From an uncultured Bacteroidota bacterium (GTDB lineage: Bacteria; Bacteroidota; Bacteroidia; NS11-12g; UBA955), in NCBI GenBank assembly GCA_903959115.1, contig CAJBVU010000274.1, positions 1-6,324 of the forward strand: a DNA stretch of 6,324 nt, read 5' to 3'. The notes beneath the pieces were generated by a model. That model was not told where the DNA came from. It saw only the letters and a list, made by a program, of their open reading frames with translations, and made no database searches. This document shows positions 4,515-6,324 of this stretch, one piece after another (the stretch's first letter is position 1; every line of letters starts with the position of its first letter). The position numbers and the translations under genes were made by a program.

Positions 4515-6324
4515 ATGATGAAAAAATTATTCAATCGATCAAGGCATTTTTCGGCATTTTTGATTGGCCTTTTGCTCGCAATTCCGGCCTTTGCCCAGCC
4601 ACCAGCGGGCGCCGAGGCGGCCAAGCCAAATATTATTTATTATGCCGGTGGGAAGTGCGATTTTTACGATGTAAATAGCAATTTACTTCTATCGGTTGAT
4701 GCAGCGGAAGCGGGATGGTCTGCAACACCAGCAAAAGCGGCATGGGTGGTAGTGACTCCGAGCAGTGGCGGGTATTATGAATTTCCCAACTACAGCAGCA
4801 ATGCCCCTAAATGTAGTACTCGCGAATATTTGCAACCTTTTTGGAATTCGGATACCATTTTTAACGAGTTGGTTTTGCTTTCAGGCGTGAACAGCACGGC
4901 CAATTTGATGTTCAAACCCAAACAAATTGTAAAAGTCACCAACTATGACTTTTCAAAAACATTCGCAGCCAATACGGATTTCACGGTGAGTGGCAAGACG
5001 ATTACTCAAAAATCATCGGCAGTATCGACGACCTACGTTGTTAAAGGTGGTGTGAAAGGCAATGGCCAATCGAATGGTTTGATGAATACCAACCCTACCT
5101 CATGGACCTGCGTTACTTACATACCAGATCGCGGGGATTGGGGTGCGAAGACGATTTTTGGCTACAAGGGTGATTTGTTACCAAAGACCATGTCGAAATT
5201 AAAAAACAAGCAAGCATTGGTGATTCAAGCCTACGGAATGAGTATTACTGCAGGTTTGAACGTAAGTGGATTTGCGGGCGATGATATGAATTTTAAGCCA
5301 ACCAAACCTTATATGCACAGTTACGTAGATTTATTTGGCGAAGGGTTGTTGGCGAAATTTGGTGGAAACATCACCATGATTAATGGTTCGTGTGGAGGAA
5401 AAACCGTGGCATGGATCGATCAATATTGCAAGAGCATGGTGAACCCCAACAGTCCAGATTTGGTGATTTTGGATATGGGCATGAACGATATCTGGGGCAC
5501 GTCGAACGCATCTTTTAAAGCCAGTATGCAATCTTGCATCGATAAAATTAAAAAGGACTGCCCAAATGCAGAGTTTATTCTCATCGGAAATATGTTGCCA
5601 GATGTTAATTCTCAAGGCTCACCCAGCAACGGCGATGCATTGATGTATGGATTTCTGTCGCAGCTAAAATCATTGGAGGCATCGGGAATTGCCGTGATGG
5701 ACATGACCACCATGAGCGATACTGTTTACCGAAGAAAGGGTGCCAAGCACTGTACAGCGAATTCGCTACACCCCAATGATTACTTGGCAAGGTGGTATGC
5801 TCAGGGTTTGTTGGAAGTGTTCAATGATGGGTCATCACCCAGTCCCAATTCGGGTAAAACCTATTATGTAAACACCACAGGTAATAATACAGACGGTTTG
5901 ACATTGGCCACAGCATGGACGTCTCTTTCCAAAGTCAATGCACAGGTTTTTCAGCCAGGTGATCGGGTTTTGTTTGAAGGGGGAAAGACATTCACTGGAA
6001 ACATCGAATTGGATGCTTTGGATGGAAATATTGCCCTTAAGCCAGTGGTATTTTCAACTTATGGATTGGGTAGAGCCACAATCAATACCGCAGTTACAAA
6101 TAAATGCGGTTTTAAAGCCACCAATTTACAAGGCGTTCATGTACGTAATTTGGTATTTAAAGGACCCGGTAATGGTACCCAAAAAGACATTGATGGAATA
6201 TTGTTTTTTACAGATAAATCCTCGGGCTATTTATCGAATATCGCCCTAACCAATGTTGAGGTTTTTGGATTCGGCTACTGCGGTATGCGCTTTTATTCTA
6301 GTTGGTCGGCAACGGTGAAGGCTG
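4515..6324 (+). CDS. Secreted SGNH/GDSL hydrolase fused to a right-handed parallel beta-helix (C-terminus outside window)
   Basis: The frame is open from ATG 4515 to the window edge (603 codons, no stop). ATG 4518 is an equal start candidate. A signal peptide (Lys3, Lys4, hydrophobic 12-26, cleavage after Ala25-Phe26-Ala27) predicts export. Residues about 28-230 form a beta-rich region like those preceding some secreted carbohydrate esterases. An SGNH hydrolase domain follows (about 235-435). Its block I is YGMSIT with nucleophile Ser243, and block II is NGSCGG (290-295). Block III is GMND (322-325) with oxyanion Asn324, and block V is NSLHPND with His419. Such enzymes remove acetyl or other acyl groups from esters, often on polysaccharides. 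Two positions are unusual: Met242 replaces the Asp of GDS, and Asn416 replaces the Asp of DxxH. After a Ser/Pro linker (about 439-447), KTYYVNTTG and PGDRVLFEGG begin a pectin-lyase-like parallel beta-helix (from about 450), as in polysaccharide lyases and glycan-binding proteins. The substrate and the C-terminal end are unknown. Confidence 0.87.
   Translation, partial: MMKKLFNRSRHFSAFLIGLLLAIPAFAQPPAGAEAAKPNIIYYAGGKCDFYDVNSNLLLSVDAAEAGWSATPAKAAWVVVTPSSGGYYEFPNYSSNAPKCSTREYLQPFWNSDTIFNELVLLSGVNSTANLMFKPKQIVKVTNYDFSKTFAANTDFTVSGKTITQKSSAVSTTYVVKGGVKGNGQSNGLMNTNPTSWTCVTYIPDRGDWGAKTIFGYKGDLLPKTMSKLKNKQALVIQAYGMSITAGLNVSGFAGDDMNFKPTKPYMHSYVDLFGEGLLAKFGGNITMINGSCGGKTVAWIDQYCKSMVNPNSPDLVILDMGMNDIWGTSNASFKASMQSCIDKIKKDCPNAEFILIGNMLPDVNSQGSPSNGDALMYGFLSQLKSLEASGIAVMDMTTMSDTVYRRKGAKHCTANSLHPNDYLARWYAQGLLEVFNDGSSPSPNSGKTYYVNTTGNNTDGLTLATAWTSLSKVNAQVFQPGDRVLFEGGKTFTGNIELDALDGNIALKPVVFSTYGLGRATINTAVTNKCGFKATNLQGVHVRNLVFKGPGNGTQKDIDGILFFTDKSSGYLSNIALTNVEVFGFGYCGMRFYSSWSATVKA

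Noticed and set aside
4415..4624. Minus-strand open frame overlapping the start of the SGNH/beta-helix gene.
   Set aside because: It is antisense to the signal peptide coding region, with low-complexity composition and no recognisable motif.

Overview
The window looks like chromosomal DNA of a Bacteroidota member. The Ffh and PdxH sequences fit that phylum. The genes lack Shine-Dalgarno sequences, and TAnnTTTG-type promoter boxes sit immediately upstream of at least two starts. The lipoprotein and secreted glycan enzymes are also typical of the phylum. I cannot name the order or genus from the sequence alone.

Layout, left to right. (1) Positions 1-1007, minus strand: the N-terminal 335 residues of a secreted GH13 alpha-amylase-family enzyme, whose C-terminus lies outside the window. 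(2) A short divergent promoter region with a perfect 6-bp inverted repeat. (3) Positions 1067-1564, plus strand: a small YbjN-like (type III chaperone fold) protein. (4) Positions 1578-2306, minus strand: a TPR-like lipoprotein, convergent with the YbjN-like gene. (5) A compact divergent promoter region of 65 bp. (6) Positions 2372-3703, plus strand: ffh, the SRP GTPase. (7) Positions 3735-4370, plus strand: pdxH, 31 bp behind ffh and probably co-transcribed. (8) A 144-bp intergenic stretch. (9) Positions 4515 to the window end, plus strand: a large secreted protein made of an N-terminal beta-rich region, an SGNH/GDSL hydrolase domain and the beginning of a right-handed parallel beta-helix, truncated by the window edge.

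How they fit together: ffh and pdxH are housekeeping genes (co-translational membrane targeting; pyridoxal phosphate supply) with no obvious functional link. The two edge genes are exported carbohydrate-active proteins, one acting on alpha-glucans and one probably a deacylase fused to a glycan-binding or glycan-cleaving beta-helix. They are far apart on opposite strands, so they are not one operon, although an identical 8-mer (TATCTTGC) lies 17-18 nt upstream of both starts. No RNA gene, mobile element, CRISPR array or frameshift was seen. The most noteworthy item is the SGNH/beta-helix fusion with atypical block I and block V residues. I found no convincing evidence of a wholly new multi-gene system.
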